NCBI GenBank assembly: GCA_014529385.2
Contig: CM043963.1
Span: forward strand, 78,106,912 to 78,170,911
Direction of reading: 5' to 3'
DNA: 64,000 nt
Source: Adiantum capillus-veneris
Taxonomy: Eukaryota > Streptophyta > Polypodiopsida > Polypodiales > Pteridaceae
Positions 34,714-49,330 of the stretch are shown piece after piece. Every line of letters begins with the position of its first letter. The first letter of the stretch is position 1. A program made the position numbers and the translations under genes. Under the pieces are notes generated by a model. It was given only the letters and a program-made list of their open reading frames with translations, did not search any database and was not told where the DNA came from.

Positions 34714-36555
34714 GAGAGGTTGATTTGTACTCCGAGTAGCTTGAATAAGCTTTTCCAAAAGCTAGAGATGAATTGTGGGCCTTGATCAAGAACTATGTCA
34801 TCCGGTAATCCCTGATAACGATAGATATGTTGTAGAAAGAGTTTGGCCGTACCTTCGACGGTGATGGTTTTAGTGGTTGGAATGAAGTGTCATTTTTGTA
34901 AACCGATCAACGACTACTAAAATGGAGTCAAATCCTTGTGACAAGGGTAGCTCTACAATGAAATCCATGGAGATGGATAACCATGGTTTGGTTGGAATGG
35001 GCAAGGGATGGAGTAACCCATGATGACGATGACGAGGGGCCTTTGATCTACTGCAAGTGTCACAAGTGCCTACTCCTTGACAAGCTTCCACATTTGAAGC
35101 CACCAAAAGTCACGGGAGAGAAGCTCAATTGTCTTATTAACCCCAAAATGCCCTGCTGATGGAAGGTCGTGCCGTTGCTGAAGTACCTCCAAGCGTGTTG
35201 GTCCTGGCGGAATATAGAGAATACCCTTATAGTAAATTAGTCCATCAATTTCTTGAAAGTCCTCATTAACCTCTTGTCCTTGTAGTTGTTGTCTAATATT
35301 CTGAGCAAGTGGGTCTTTGGAAATTTGCGTCTTCACCTTAGAAAGAAAAGTAGAATAATCAAGAGCTTGGCTCATGGTGGCGTTTAACTTAAGCTGCTCA
35401 CGATTCAAAATCACTGACTCTTGTCGATCAAATGTTGCGTCGCATTCTCTAGGTGCAAGGTAGGATCTTCTTGATAAGGCATCTGTCTTAGCTTGTTGAC
35501 GGCTAGGTCTATAAGAGATAAGAAAATCAAACCTTGATAGGATACCACTCCACCTGGCTTGGCGACGATTCAAGACGCGGGATGTCATGAAGTATTCCAA
35601 ATTCTTGTGATATGTATAGATAGTGATCTTATGAGGGGCTCCTTCAAGTAGGTGATGCCAAGTGTCAAAGGAGTCGCTAAGAGCTCTTTGTTATGGATTT
35701 CATAATTGATTTTTGCAGCTGAGAACTTGCGGGAATGAAAAGCCACTGGATGTACTCGACCATCCTCTCCTACTTGGGATAGAATAGTGCCAAGGGCAAA
35801 ATTTGAAGCGTCTATTTCTAGGATGAAAAGCTTTGTAGGATCTGCCTGAATTAGAATGGGTGCGGTCGTGAAAGCTTGCTTGAGATTCTGAAATGCTTTT
35901 GCGACCTCTGAGTCGCAGACAAACTTATTATGGCCTGTCAACCTTGTGAGTGTTGTAACCACCTTGGAGTACCCCTGTATAAAGATACGATAAAAATTTG
36001 CAAATCCAAGGAAACATTGAACATCTCTTACCGAGGTGGATGTCTCCCAATCAAGGATGGTTTGAACCTTCTTTGGATCCATGGAGATTCCCTTTTCAGA
36101 AATTACATAACCAAGAAATTCCACCTTAGATTGATGAAAAGAGCACTTCTCCAACTTTACATATAACCCTGACGCACGTAGCCTTTCAAGCACTAATCGT
36201 ACATAGTGCTCATGCTCTTCTTGATCCTTGGAGAATATCAAGATATCATCCAAATATATTACCACAAAATAATCCAAATACTCCCGAAAAACATCGTTCA
36301 TTATATGTTGAAAAATAGCTCGGGCATTTGTGAGACCAAATGGCATGACGGTATAGTCAGAGTGGCCATACCTTGTCCGAAAGGCTGTTTTCCATTCATC
36401 ACATTCTTTGATTCTGACTAGGTTGTAAGCACCACGAAGATCTATTTTTGTAAATATTCTTGCTTTGCCAAGGCACTCAAGATGCTCTGGGATCAAGGGA
36501 AGGGGATAGCGATTCTTGACAATGATCTTGTCTAGGCCCCTATAATCCACGCACA
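34714..36555 (-). pseudogene. Ty3/gypsy pol fragment: RT-RNaseH-INT, no LTRs
   Basis: Minus strand from 36555: RT from MCVDYRGLDKIIVKNRYPLP, then TVMPFGLTNARAIFQ, catalytic VIYLDDILIFSK (about 36260) and FLGYVISEKGI. RNase H follows with LEIDASNFALGTILSQ (about 35820) and VAFHSRKF. Integrase has the zinc region (LQQRHDLPSAGHFGVNKTIELL...CDTCSRSK) and core [17 protein letters not shown] (about 34970). Frameshifts lie near 35680 and 35100. Both ends are cut, at GAATTTTTGA on the integrase side and just before the RT fingers at about 36555. The family differs from both other gypsy pols here. It forms the non-duplicated spacer of the tandem duplication. Confidence 0.85.
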
Positions 36556-36990
36556 TAGTGATGGCAAGGACCTCTGTTGCTATGAAGAGGTTTTGAGCAA
36601 GGAGCACAATAAAGGACCTCTTCTTTAAAGTAATCTTTAGTGGCGGATGTACTCTCGCACTGGGCGCAACACAAAGCACTGGCTCCACTTGCACCCTTAT
36701 CTCTTCAGAACAACAACATAAGAAAATGTGTGAAGGTGGATGTGAGAAAGTAGGAAGAGGTTATAACCGCCCTAATTACCTCTAGCAATATTGATCGATG
36801 ATTTCGAGCCAAAATATGAAAATTTGAGGACTTTATTCTATTTTCTTAAAAAATTAACAAAGCATTTGTTACTTTTTATAAATAATTATACAAACATGAT
36901 AGCTATTTATCATCGAATTAAACACACCTACTTGATTAACATAAATTAGCATGTTTGATAAAATTAGAGAGAGAGAGAGAGAGAGAGAGA

Positions 36991-37353
36991 TGGATTGAAT
37001 TATCATCCACAGAGGTCAGATATGACCTATGGGACCGAAAACAAAAAAACATCATAACAGGTTCTACAAAAAGAGAGGGGTTGCGGGCTACATCTCATTT
37101 AAGGACCGAGGGTCCAAAAAAAGAGGGGAAAGATAGGATGAAGAAATCCAATGGAGAGGGGGGTAAGGAAAAAGCCGGTTTGGGAGTTTGGAACTCTTGA
37201 ATAATGGCTTTACCTCTGCAATAGACTGCCCATTTCCCTGTTGTGCGTGCTTCTTGCATCTTTTGGAGTTCTGCCTTCTTCTTCTTGACTTGAGCCGGTG
37301 TGAGATCTTTTGCAAACCACATTTTGGTGTCCTTGACAAACCACGATTGCTCA
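36991..37353 (-). mobile_element. LINE fragment, duplicate of 30245-30607
   Basis: Copied as part of segmental unit 2. It has the same hairpin 3' end beside (GA)n (36966-36990) and the same ORF1-like frame (37095-37322) with a few substitutions. Confidence 0.6.
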
Positions 37354-37818
37354 TCTCATCATCATCATGGAAATTATCCTCGCTAAAATTGGTTGTAGTG
37401 GGACTTGAATCATCAATCTTTCTCTCCTCTGTCTCCTCCTCAACCAAAGTAGTAAGTGTGAGAGTCTCAAAGATGATGTCCACGTCATTAGTGGCAAAAA
37501 TGGTTCTCCCCCAAGTGTTACTGGAACTGCAAACCAAAGTTTTGGTTGGTGGATTGATGGGATATAGATGACTTGTAGAAGAGAAACTCAAAGTGAGTGA
37601 CATTGGTATTATGTTACAAGCTCTCACAACACCCATGCTCTCTCAGAAACACCTTTTAAAGACACAATTTACACTAGCAGATCACCGTTGCACACTTTCC
37701 AATTCTCACACACCTGAAAAAACCATAAGACACCATGAACCCACAAGCAAAACTTGTTTCAACCCTTACAACACACATGACTACTCAATCTCACTCTCTT
37801 AACACAAAACACCGCTAG

Positions 37819-37821
<3 letters not shown>

Positions 37822-37905
<84 letters not shown>
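37822..37905 (+). repeat. (TG)18 followed by a 47-base G run
   Basis: An expanded version of the edge at 31077-31103. A 47-base homopolymer G run is extreme and may be a sequencing or assembly artefact, or a real quadruplex-prone tract. Confidence 0.9.
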
Positions 37906-37907
<2 letters not shown>

Positions 37908-40900
37908 ACACATCCACACTGTCGACATTGAGAAACTCCACAAGCGCAGGAGAAAAAGAAGGGGGGAAGGAGAAATGACACAAAATTGAGGCAACAACAG
38001 CTTGATCTTCCTTCAGACGAACATTCAAAATTCCCTCTTAGTAGGCTTAAAGGGCTCCGAAAAAGCCCCAAGAAAAAATACACTCACTCTCTTTGGATCT
38101 CTTGCAAATGGCAGGCCACAAGCCCTAAAAAATGATTAAAAAACCCTTTAATAACGGTGCCCTATGCATCTTTGTAATATCTATTTTCCTTTTTTTTAAA
38201 TGATGGGTACATTACACCTTTAGACAACCATAGCATTTCTTTGTCTTGCTCACAACACTGACCAACCTTGGCTACACCATCATTGCCCAAACCCCTTGTT
38301 CAACATTCATGTTCAATAATAAACACGCTTATTGAACTTGAGAACCTACAACACTAGACTCACAACCAAGCACACTAGAAAACCACAACCACTCGGAGGG
38401 GGTCACTATGTATAAATTGTGTATATCACGTGCGCTCAATGACTATTTCTAAAAATATTTATTTGTGAATTTTTGACAAAGAAAACACACCCTTTTCCTA
38501 TTCAAACTGTATGCTTTTTCCCAAATTTCATTTTATGGTACCCTTTTGTATGTGAAAATGTGAAAATAAAATAAAATTTAGTAACCCCTTCTGCTGCACT
38601 CACGTGATAGTCACAAAGTTATTAGGCGATCCCCCCAAGTACAACCATATGTACAAGATATATACAAAGCTATGTCTCTATTGCATATTATCTCCTCAGG
38701 TGGGTTGCCCAACCGGCCCCTTGGCCACAATCTGATGCACATCAGGCACAAAACCCATGTCAAAGTACATCTATAGTTTCACACCATTCAACTGGTGCCT
38801 AAGAAGCTTACTATTTGCTTGTACTAACTAATAGGTCCCATTAGGAAAGGCCTTCTACACCTTGTATGGACCCCTTCACTTCTTCTTGAACTTCTTCAAG
38901 AAAGTTAAATCTAGGTATCTCTCATATTTATTACCAGGTTGATAAAATGAAAAACCCTCAGACCCATGTAAGGTAATACTAATCTAGACACGACCCCCAC
39001 TTCAAATGCTTATGACTTGGTCAGTTGAACACTTTTTTGGTGGTATCTGAGAAGAAAAACATGGAAATCAAAATCAACACTTTAATCTCATAAATTTAGA
39101 CATCATCCAAGCCCTTTTTGTACGTGCACCATCTCGTACAGTTTTGCAACACACTTTGACCTTCACCTTGCCATAACTTGCACACAGGAACTTCGATTGA
39201 TGGGCCGTTTGGATGAAGTCAAAAATCACATTGAAGAGGACAAAATCATAACTTGAACATGAAATTTACGCAGATTTGAGAATTCATCCATATACTACCA
39301 AATCCTTGCAATGAAACCACCTAAGATATTCATGATTAGATCCCCTTGCGTTCACTGGTTCTTCACACATGCTCATAGACGTTTTCTACATGCTCATAGA
39401 ATCTAGAAAACCTCTATGTGCATCCACAACCCTATTTTTTACCATTTCTAGCCTCAAGTAACTTTGGTTGCACCATCATTACCCAACCCCCTTGTTGAAC
39501 ATTTATGCTCAACCAAAAGCACGTTTATTGAACTTGAATCTCACAATATCAAGCAAATACTTGAGTGACATAAAAATTCAACTACTACTACATGTACAAT
39601 GTTTTATAATTGCATCTTGAAAACCCTCTTCAATCAAGTAGCCCCACCTCTTCAGCCACGGTTTGTTGCACATCTGGCATCAATAACTTGTCAAAATACA
39701 ACTTGAGCTATGCCCTCCATTGAATTTATGCCTGAGATGCTTACCATTCATCTGCACAAGCTGATAGGTACCATTTGGAAAATCTTGGTATACCTTATAG
39801 CGTATAGTTCACTTCTTCTTAATATTGTTTTGGAACGTGAAATCCAAATAACTCTTGTACTTCATCACCAAGTTGTCCTTCTCTATACCCTTCTCTATTA
39901 AGCATTGGTTGAACTTGGCAACTTGTTTCTCCTTCTGCTTTACATAAAATTCCACCACAACTTCTCTATTCATCTGTAGGGTTTCAAGACAAGTGATCCT
40001 ATCCTACCAAACATTGTTTTGAGTTGTGTTAACTTTCTCACCATATACCTTTTAATGTGCCCCGTATATGCATGTACGTGTAGAACTAGCTCTTTGCCAT
40101 AAACCAAGTCAAATGGGGTGAAATTAGTAGCAAGCATGTCCTAGGTTCTATAAGCCCATAAAAACTTCATAAGGTTAGCTTCCTATTGTTCTACCTATTT
40201 GTAGACATAATTTGTGAACATTTACATGATCTACCCATTTGCACTTTCAACCAAATTATTGCAGTAAGGATGATAGGGTGAAGAAAATAGGTACTAAATT
40301 CCCAACTTCTTAACCAAATCCTGCACTAATTTGCTACAAATCCCATGACCTCTATTAGAACTGAAAACCTAGGGTACCCCAAAAGGGCAACAAATATAAT
40401 CAAATAAAAATTGTGCCATTGTGTGCGCATTTATCTCTTGATGTTTTTGCTTTTGACAAACCTAGTAAGATACTCAATGGTACCAATAATGTACTTCCTA
40501 CCCTTTAATGATTTGGGAAGAGGACCAATAGCATCCAAATTCCATTTGTTGTTTGAGCAACAATGGCTCCTTGCGACTGTGTTACCAATCTTTGTTCTCC
40601 TATGATTTGGCACTCATGGTAGGTCTTGCACCAATAATGAACGTGTTGTACGATGAAAGGCTACCAACTTCTTAGTAGCCCATCACGACCATAAACCATA
40701 AGATCTTCTCTCACAAGAGTGAACCTGTGTGCCTTTTGGACAATTCTTCTCTTTTTCAACTTTGACATGATGGACAAACACTAACCGGTACCCACAAATC
40801 ATCAACATCTTTCAAGGTCTCCCTTCTTGATTACATGGCTAGTGCCACATAAAAACCTACTACATGTATTTGCAAACAATTACTGACAAGTTGATTTGCG

Positions 40901-40920
40901 ATCTAATTCTTCTCTCTCTT
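37906..40920 (-). pseudogene. Gypsy-derived block R, copy 4
   Basis: Duplicate of 31104-34126 within segmental unit 2. It has the same integrase core remnant (40613-40431, minus strand) and post-integrase modules, with scattered substitutions and an insertion (CCGG) near 38714. Confidence 0.65.
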
Positions 40921-41514
40921 AGCACAAAACACCGCCAGTTGGTGGGGGGGGGGCACACACATCCACACTATCGACATTGAGAAACACCACAGGAGCAGGA
41001 GAAAGAGACGGTGGGAAGGAGAAATGACACAAAATTGGGGCAACAAGAGCTTGATCTTCCTTCAGAAGAACATTCAAAATTCCCTCTTAGTAGTCTTAAA
41101 GGGCTCCGAAAAAGCCCCAAGAAAAAATACACTCACTCTCTTTGGATCTCTTGCAAATGGTAGGCCAAAATCCCTAAAAAATGATTAAAGAAACCCTTTA
41201 ATAATGGTGCCCTATGCATCTTTGTACTATCTATTTTCTTTTTTTTTAAATGTTGGGTACATTACACCTTTAGATACCCATAGCATTGCTTTGTCTTGCT
41301 CACAACACTGACCAACTTTGGCTACACCATCATTGCCCAACCCCTTGTTCAACATTCATGTTCAACAATAAACACGCTAATTGAGCTTTAGAACCTACAG
41401 CACCAAACTCAAAACCAAGCACACTAGAAAACCACAACCACTCAGAGGGGGTCACTAAGTATAAATTGTGTATATCACTCAATGAGTATTTTGAAAAATC
41501 TTTATTTGTGAATT
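40921..41514 (-). repeat. Gypsy-derived block R, copy 5 (short)
   Basis: Duplicate of block R copy 3 (34127-34713), starting at a short G run and followed by 169 bp of gypsy integrase end (41515-41683). Confidence 0.75.
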
Positions 41515-41683
41515 TTTGAGGAGAGGTTGATTTGTACTCCGAGTAGCTTGAATAAGCTTTTCCAAAAGCTAGAGATGAATTGTGGGCCTCGATCAAAAAC
41601 TATGTCATCCGGTAATCCCTGATAACGATAGATATGCTGTAGAAAGAGTTTGGTTGTACCTTCGACGGTGATGGTTTTAGTGG

Positions 41684-44600
41684 TGCACTCACGTGATAGT
41701 CACAAAGTTATTAGGCGATCCCCCCAAGTACAACCATGTGTATAAGATATATACAAAACTATGTCTCTATTCCATTCTATTCCATATTATCTCTTTCAGG
41801 TGGGTTGCACAACCCCCTTGGCCACAATCTAATGCACATCACGCACAAAACCCATGTCAAAGTACATCTTGAGTTTCACACCATTCAGCTGGTGCCTAAG
41901 AAGCTTACTATTTGCTTGTACCAACTAATAGGTCCCATTAGGAAAGGCCTTCTACACCTTGTATGGACCCGCTCACTTGTTCTTGAACGTATTCAGGAAA
42001 GTTAAATCCAGGTATCTCTCATATTTATTACCAGGTTGATAAAATGAAAAAACCCTCAAAAACATGTAAGGTAATACTAATGTAGACACGACCCCCACTT
42101 CAAATGCTTATGACTTGGTCAGTTGAACACTTTTTTGGTGGTATCTGAGAAGAAAAACATGGAAATCAAACTCAACACTTTGATCGCATAAATTTAGACA
42201 TCATCCAAGCCCTCTTTGTATGTGCACCATCTCGTACAATTTTGCAACACACTTTGACCTTCACCTTGCCATAACTTGCACACCACAACTTCGTTTGATG
42301 GGCCGTTTGGATGAGGTCAAAAATCACATTGAAGAGGACAAAATCATAACTTCAACATGAAATTTACGCAGATTTGAGTATACCACCAAATCCTTGCAGT
42401 GAAACCACCTAAGATGTTCATGACCAGATCCCCTTGCGTTCACTGGTTCTTTACACATGCTCATAGAAGGTTTCTACATGCTCATAGAATCTAGAAAACC
42501 TCTATGAGCATCCACAACCCTATTTTTTACCATTTTTAGCATCAAGGAACTTTGGTTGCACCATCATTGCCCAACACCCTTGTTGAACATTTATGCTCAA
42601 CCAAAAGCAAGTTTATTGAACCTTAATCTGGCAACATCAAGCAAATCCTTTAGTGACATGAAAATTCACCTACTACTACATGTACAATGTTTTATTCTTG
42701 CATCTTGAAAACCCTCTTCAAGCAAGTAGCCCCACCTCTTCAGTCACGGTTTGTTGCACATCTGGCATCAATGCCTTGTCAAAATACAACCTAAACTATG
42801 CCCTCCATTGAATTTTTGGCTGAGATGCTTACCATTCATCTGCACAAGCTGATACGTACCATTTGGAAAAGCTTGGTATACCTTATATCGTATAGTTCAC
42901 TTCTTATTGATATTGTTTTGGAACGTGAAATCCAAATAACTCTTGTACTTCATCACCAAGTTGTCCTTCTCAATACCCTTCTCTATTAAGCATTGGTTGA
43001 GCTTGGCCACTTGTTTCTCCTTCTGCTTTACATAAAATTCCACCACAAGTTCTGTATTCATCTGTAGGGTTTCAAGACAAGTGATCCTATCCTACCAAAC
43101 ATTGTTTTGAGTTGTGTTAACTTAACTCACCATATACCTTTTAATGTGCCCCGTGTATGCATGTACATGTAGAACTAGACCTTTGCCATAAACCAAGTCA
43201 AATGGGGTGAAATTAGTATCAGGCTTGTCCTAGGTTCTATAAGCCTATAAAAACTTCATAAGGTTAGCTTCCTGTTGTTCTACCTATTTGTAGACATAAT
43301 TTGTGAGCATTTAGATGATCTACCCATTTGCACTTTCAACCAAATTATTGCAGTAAGGATGATAGGGTGAAGAAAACAGGTACTAAATGCCCAACTTCTT
43401 AACCAAATCCTCCACTAATTTTCTACAAATCTCGTGACCTCTATTAGAACTCAAAACCTAGGGTACCCCAAAAGGGCAACAAATATAGTCAAATAAAAAT
43501 TGTGCCATTGTGTGCGCATTTATCTCTTGATGTTTTTGCTTTTGACAAACCTAGTAAGATACTCAATGGTACCAATAATGTACTTCCTACCATTTAATGA
43601 TTTGGGAAGAGGACCAATAGCATCCAAATTCCATTTGTTGTTTGAGCAACAATGGCTCCTTGCGACTGTGTTACCAATCTTTGTTCTCCTATGATTTGGC
43701 ACTCATGCTAGGTCTTGCACCAATAATGAACGTGTTGTACGATGAAAGGCTACCAACTTCTTAGTAGCCCATCACGACCATAAACCATAAGATCTTCTCT
43801 CACAAGAGTGAACCTGTGTGCCTTTTGGACAATTCTTCTCTTTTTCAAATTTGACATGATGGACAAACACTAACCTGTAGCCACAAATCATCAACATCTT
43901 TCAAGGTCTCCCTTCTTGATTACATGGCTGGTGCCACATAAAAACCTACTACATGTATTTGCAAACAATTACTGACAAGTTGATTTGCGATCTAATTCTG
44001 CTCTCTCTAGCATGCTTGAATTGTATTACTTTTTAATTCAACAACTTCTTAATGAAATATGTCCAATGCTTGAGAGGATCTCTTTTTGAATGCCATTGCC
44101 CCAAAAGCTACTTGATAACCAAAAAAGCATCACCTTTCACTTGTAAATGCTAAGCACTAAACACTGCTTTAACTCCAAGTGGGGAGCCAAATACTTCACT
44201 TTTTTTGTTTATATGAACATTCTCAAGGTCATAACACTCGAAAAATATAACTTTACCTTGAGGATCCTGAATTACTACTCCTCCACCAACTTTCTGCACC
44301 ACTCTCCTATAACCACCATCGAACCACATCACAAAGGCTCTTGAGTCTTTCTATCTCTCATTCTTCACTTGCTTCTTCCCATACTACTATTGGTGGATAT
44401 ACAAGAAAATCTTCACTTTTGATGACCAAAATGTCTACAAAGTTATACCTGATGGTATGATCAATCTTGAACTTCTACAACTTCATATTACAATTTCTTG
44501 ACTTCAAATGCATAACCACTTCGGGCAATAGATTAATTGAAGTGAGTGCAATCAATGATGATCTTGATCCGCCTATGTATGTGTCTCTGGTTGTGTGAGG

Positions 44601-45065
44601 ATCCTCGTATCTTGGGTTGTGTAGCTTGTCCTAAAACTTGCGAACAACAAGGTACATTTAAAATTTTGGTATAAAAATCCTAAAGTCATCACCCACTATT
44701 CAGGCTCCGTAGAGGCCATCCTAGAAATACTTTCAAAAGCCATCCATGATCGAGTACCTCTCATGAACTACAAATTGGTTGAGCATTTCATTTCAAAATG
44801 GCAAAGGGTATTGATTTTGTTGTATAGTAGCATTAAGTGGCTTGTAATCAACACAGTCTCTACTTACCACTCTTCTTGGGAGTAATGACAACCCGTGAAA
44901 CCCGCCTTGATTCATGCACGGGATAAATAAAACTTGCTCAAGTAGCTTGTTTACCTCTTGCCATAAGGCCTCCAATTGAATCTCCCCCAGTCTTTGTAGG
45001 TTTAAAACCTGCTCAAGTAGCTTGTTTACCTCTTGCAATAAGGCCTAGGATTGAATCTCCCCCTA
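41684..45065 (-). pseudogene. Ty3/gypsy pol with an extra RNase H-like domain, decayed
   Basis: The most complete copy of the block R pol. Minus strand in order: RT start with CVDYKPLNATIQQNQYPLPF (44850-44795); a separate RNase H-like domain with MWFDGGYRRVVQKVGGGVVI then GKVIFFECYDL (44330-44210) and GDAFLVIK-LLGQWHSK (about 44135-44080); integrase core WNLDAIGPLPKSLNGRKYII (about 43640) then TIEYLTRFVKSK; and post-integrase sequence to about 42780. An RNase H between the RT region and integrase that lacks the usual gypsy-type motifs suggests the Tat-like lineage with an acquired RNase H. Most of RT is deleted, and stops are frequent. About 65 bp at the RT start are duplicated in tandem (44935-45065). 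Confidence 0.65.
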
Positions 45066-45933
<868 letters not shown>

Positions 45934-46051
45934 GATCTCTAGATCTCTCAACATGCCTTGAAGCTGCCTGTAATGTGAATTTATCCAGCTCTTACAGGCG
46001 AGCACGTTCTCGTGCCACCCGGCCGGGCAGATCCGAGTCGCCACAAGCAGC

Positions 46052-46058
46052 TATATAA
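46052..46058 (+). promoter_or_regulatory. TATA box of the extensin-like gene
   Basis: TATATAA in a GC-rich context, about 100 bp upstream of the signal-peptide codons. Transcription would start near 46085 (CTCATCTCACC). Confidence 0.7.
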
Positions 46059-46150
46059 GCAGAAGACTGTCGGCAAGCGCCTCATCTCACCTCTCGATCA
46101 TTGATCCGCTTCATTCATCCAACAAACTGGGGCTGCGAGCTCGCCATCCC

Positions 46151-46696
46151 TTGTTGCTTCTGTTGGCCCTCCTGGGCTCCGCCCTGCTGCTCAGCGCCCA
46201 TGCTAGTACCTACTACGAGGAAGACGACAAACCCTCACCCGCCTACAAACCCAAGCCCGTCTACAAGCCTAAGCCCATCTACAAACCCAAGCCCATCTAC
46301 AAGCCTAAACCCATCTACAAGCCCAAGCCCATTTATAAATCTGAACCCGTCTACAAACCCAAGCCTATCTACAAGCCGAAGCCCGCCGTCTACAAGCCCA
46401 AGCCTATTTACAAGCCCACACCCGTCTACAAGCCCAAGCCCGTCTACAAGCCACCAGTCTACAAGCCCAAGCCTATCTACAAGCCACCAGTCTACAAGTC
46501 TCCACCCCGTCCTCCCTACTACGAGCCATCTCCTGTCTATAAGTCTCCACCCCCTCCTCCCTACTACGAGCTGTCTCCTACCTACAAGTCTCCTCCACCC
46601 CCCACTTATCAGCATCCATCCCCCGTCTACAAATCCCCTCCTCCCCCATATGTCACACCTTCCCCCGTCTACTCTCCCCCTCCTCCCCATTACTAG
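46151..46696 (+). CDS. Proline-rich/extensin-like cell-wall protein, start codon not evident
   Basis: 181 codons from a TTG. Residues 1-18 are a Leu-rich signal peptide ([17 protein letters not shown]) with likely cleavage before STYYEED. Residues about 27-110 are [11 protein letters not shown] repeats with two PPVYK units. The C-terminal part has SPPxPPYYE and YKSPPPP units, targets for proline hydroxylation and Tyr cross-linking, and ends PPPPHY. Such proteins are secreted and stiffen the wall. The frame is open back through the TATA box with no ATG. The first ATG downstream of the TATA box (46200) is in another frame, which also stays open to about 46700 because of the repeat. Either the start was lost, a non-AUG codon (CTG 46127 or 46133, TTG 46151) is used, or an upstream exon exists. 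Confidence 0.75.
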   Translation: MLLLLALLGSALLLSAHASTYYEEDDKPSPAYKPKPVYKPKPIYKPKPIYKPKPIYKPKPIYKSEPVYKPKPIYKPKPAVYKPKPIYKPTPVYKPKPVYKPPVYKPKPIYKPPVYKSPPRPPYYEPSPVYKSPPPPPYYELSPTYKSPPPPTYQHPSPVYKSPPPPYVTPSPVYSPPPPHY

Positions 46697-48500
<1,804 letters not shown>

Positions 48501-48548
48501 TGTGCAGAATGGTGCCCAATGGTGCCTAAGGGGCCCAACTATCGGGTG

Positions 48549-49330
48549 GGCACGTCCTATTACCCAAATGTATTCTTTGTTATGGCATATACAACACCTC
48601 TTAGCTCTGTTAGCATGTGTGGCATAATATCTAGCCTAATAGCTTGTGTGGCACTATGCTAGGAATAATATCTTGGATATTTCTACCACATTACCTATGA
48701 TGTCAGCCTGTATGTCATTGTATGACTCTTCTATATAAGAGCACCATCGTACATTTCTACAAGCAATCTATTTGAGCAAGCCTTATTTTGTAATTTGACA
48801 TTTGCATATCTTGTCTCTCTTTTTAAGTGTAATTACTCATAATCATGTTTTAAGCATGAATGCAACTTACAAAAAACTGCCCTAATTAGGGGCACGTCCT
48901 ATTGCCCAAATTTATTCTTAGCTATGGCATATGCAACACCTCTTAGCCCTGTTAGCATGTGTGTCATAATATCTAGTGGAATAGCCTATGTGGCACTATG
49001 CTAGGAATGATAACTTGTATATTTCTAGCACCTTACCTATGATGTCACCCTGTATTTCATTGTATGGCTCTTCTATATATTTCATTGTATGGCTCTTCTA
49101 TATTAGAGCACCATTGTACATTTCTACAAGCAATCTATTTTAGCAAGCCTGTATTTCATTGTATGGCTCTTCTATATTAGAGCACCATTGTACATTTCTA
49201 CAAGCAATCTATTTTAGCAAGCCTTATTTTGTATTTTGGCATTCGCATATCTCGTCTCTCTTTTTAAGTGTAATTACTCATAATCATTTTTCAATCATGA
49301 ACGCAACTTTCAACAAACCGCCTTAATTAG
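48549..49330 (+). repeat. Tandem pair of LTR-like segments
   Basis: Two head-to-tail copies (about 48549-48891 and 48892-49330) share GGCACGTCCTATT-CCCAAAT at the start, TGTTAGCATGTGTG, and TTCTATATAAGAGCACCATCGTACATTT or its decayed form. Both close with AACTGCCCTAATTAGG or CCGCCTTAATTAG. The TATA box with TGTTAGC upstream looks like a copia LTR. The second copy has two further internal duplications (an 80-bp unit at 49062-49220). No internal element sequence is attached. Confidence 0.6.

Larger units (their letters stand above)
29806..34876 (+). repeat. Tandem segmental duplication, unit 1
   Basis: Nearly identical to 36552-41683 with a constant offset (6746 before the G-run, 6807 after it, the difference being the longer GT/G tract in unit 2). 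It spans arm-derived sequence, a LINE fragment, block R copies 2 and 3 and the end of a gypsy integrase. The minus-strand frame at 30342-30890 differs from its partner at 37088-37636 by only about eight residues of 182. Confidence 0.88.
36552..41683 (+). repeat. Tandem segmental duplication, unit 2
   Basis: Second copy of 29806-34876. The left join is inside the gypsy RT (around GTGATGGCAAGGACC); the right end is GATGGTTTTAGTGGT, after which the sequence jumps to a block R copy (GCACTCACGTGATAG). The last 169 bp (41515-41683) is the same gypsy integrase end as 34714-34876. Confidence 0.88.

Noticed and set aside
31104-45065. A CRISPR-like or satellite array reading of the recurring blocks
   Set aside because: The repeats are kilobase-sized, contain gypsy motifs and lack short regular repeat-spacer structure.
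46235-46690. Minus-strand 151-codon Gly/Arg-rich frame
   Set aside because: It is the antisense of the proline-rich repeat, open only because the codon pattern has no antisense stops.
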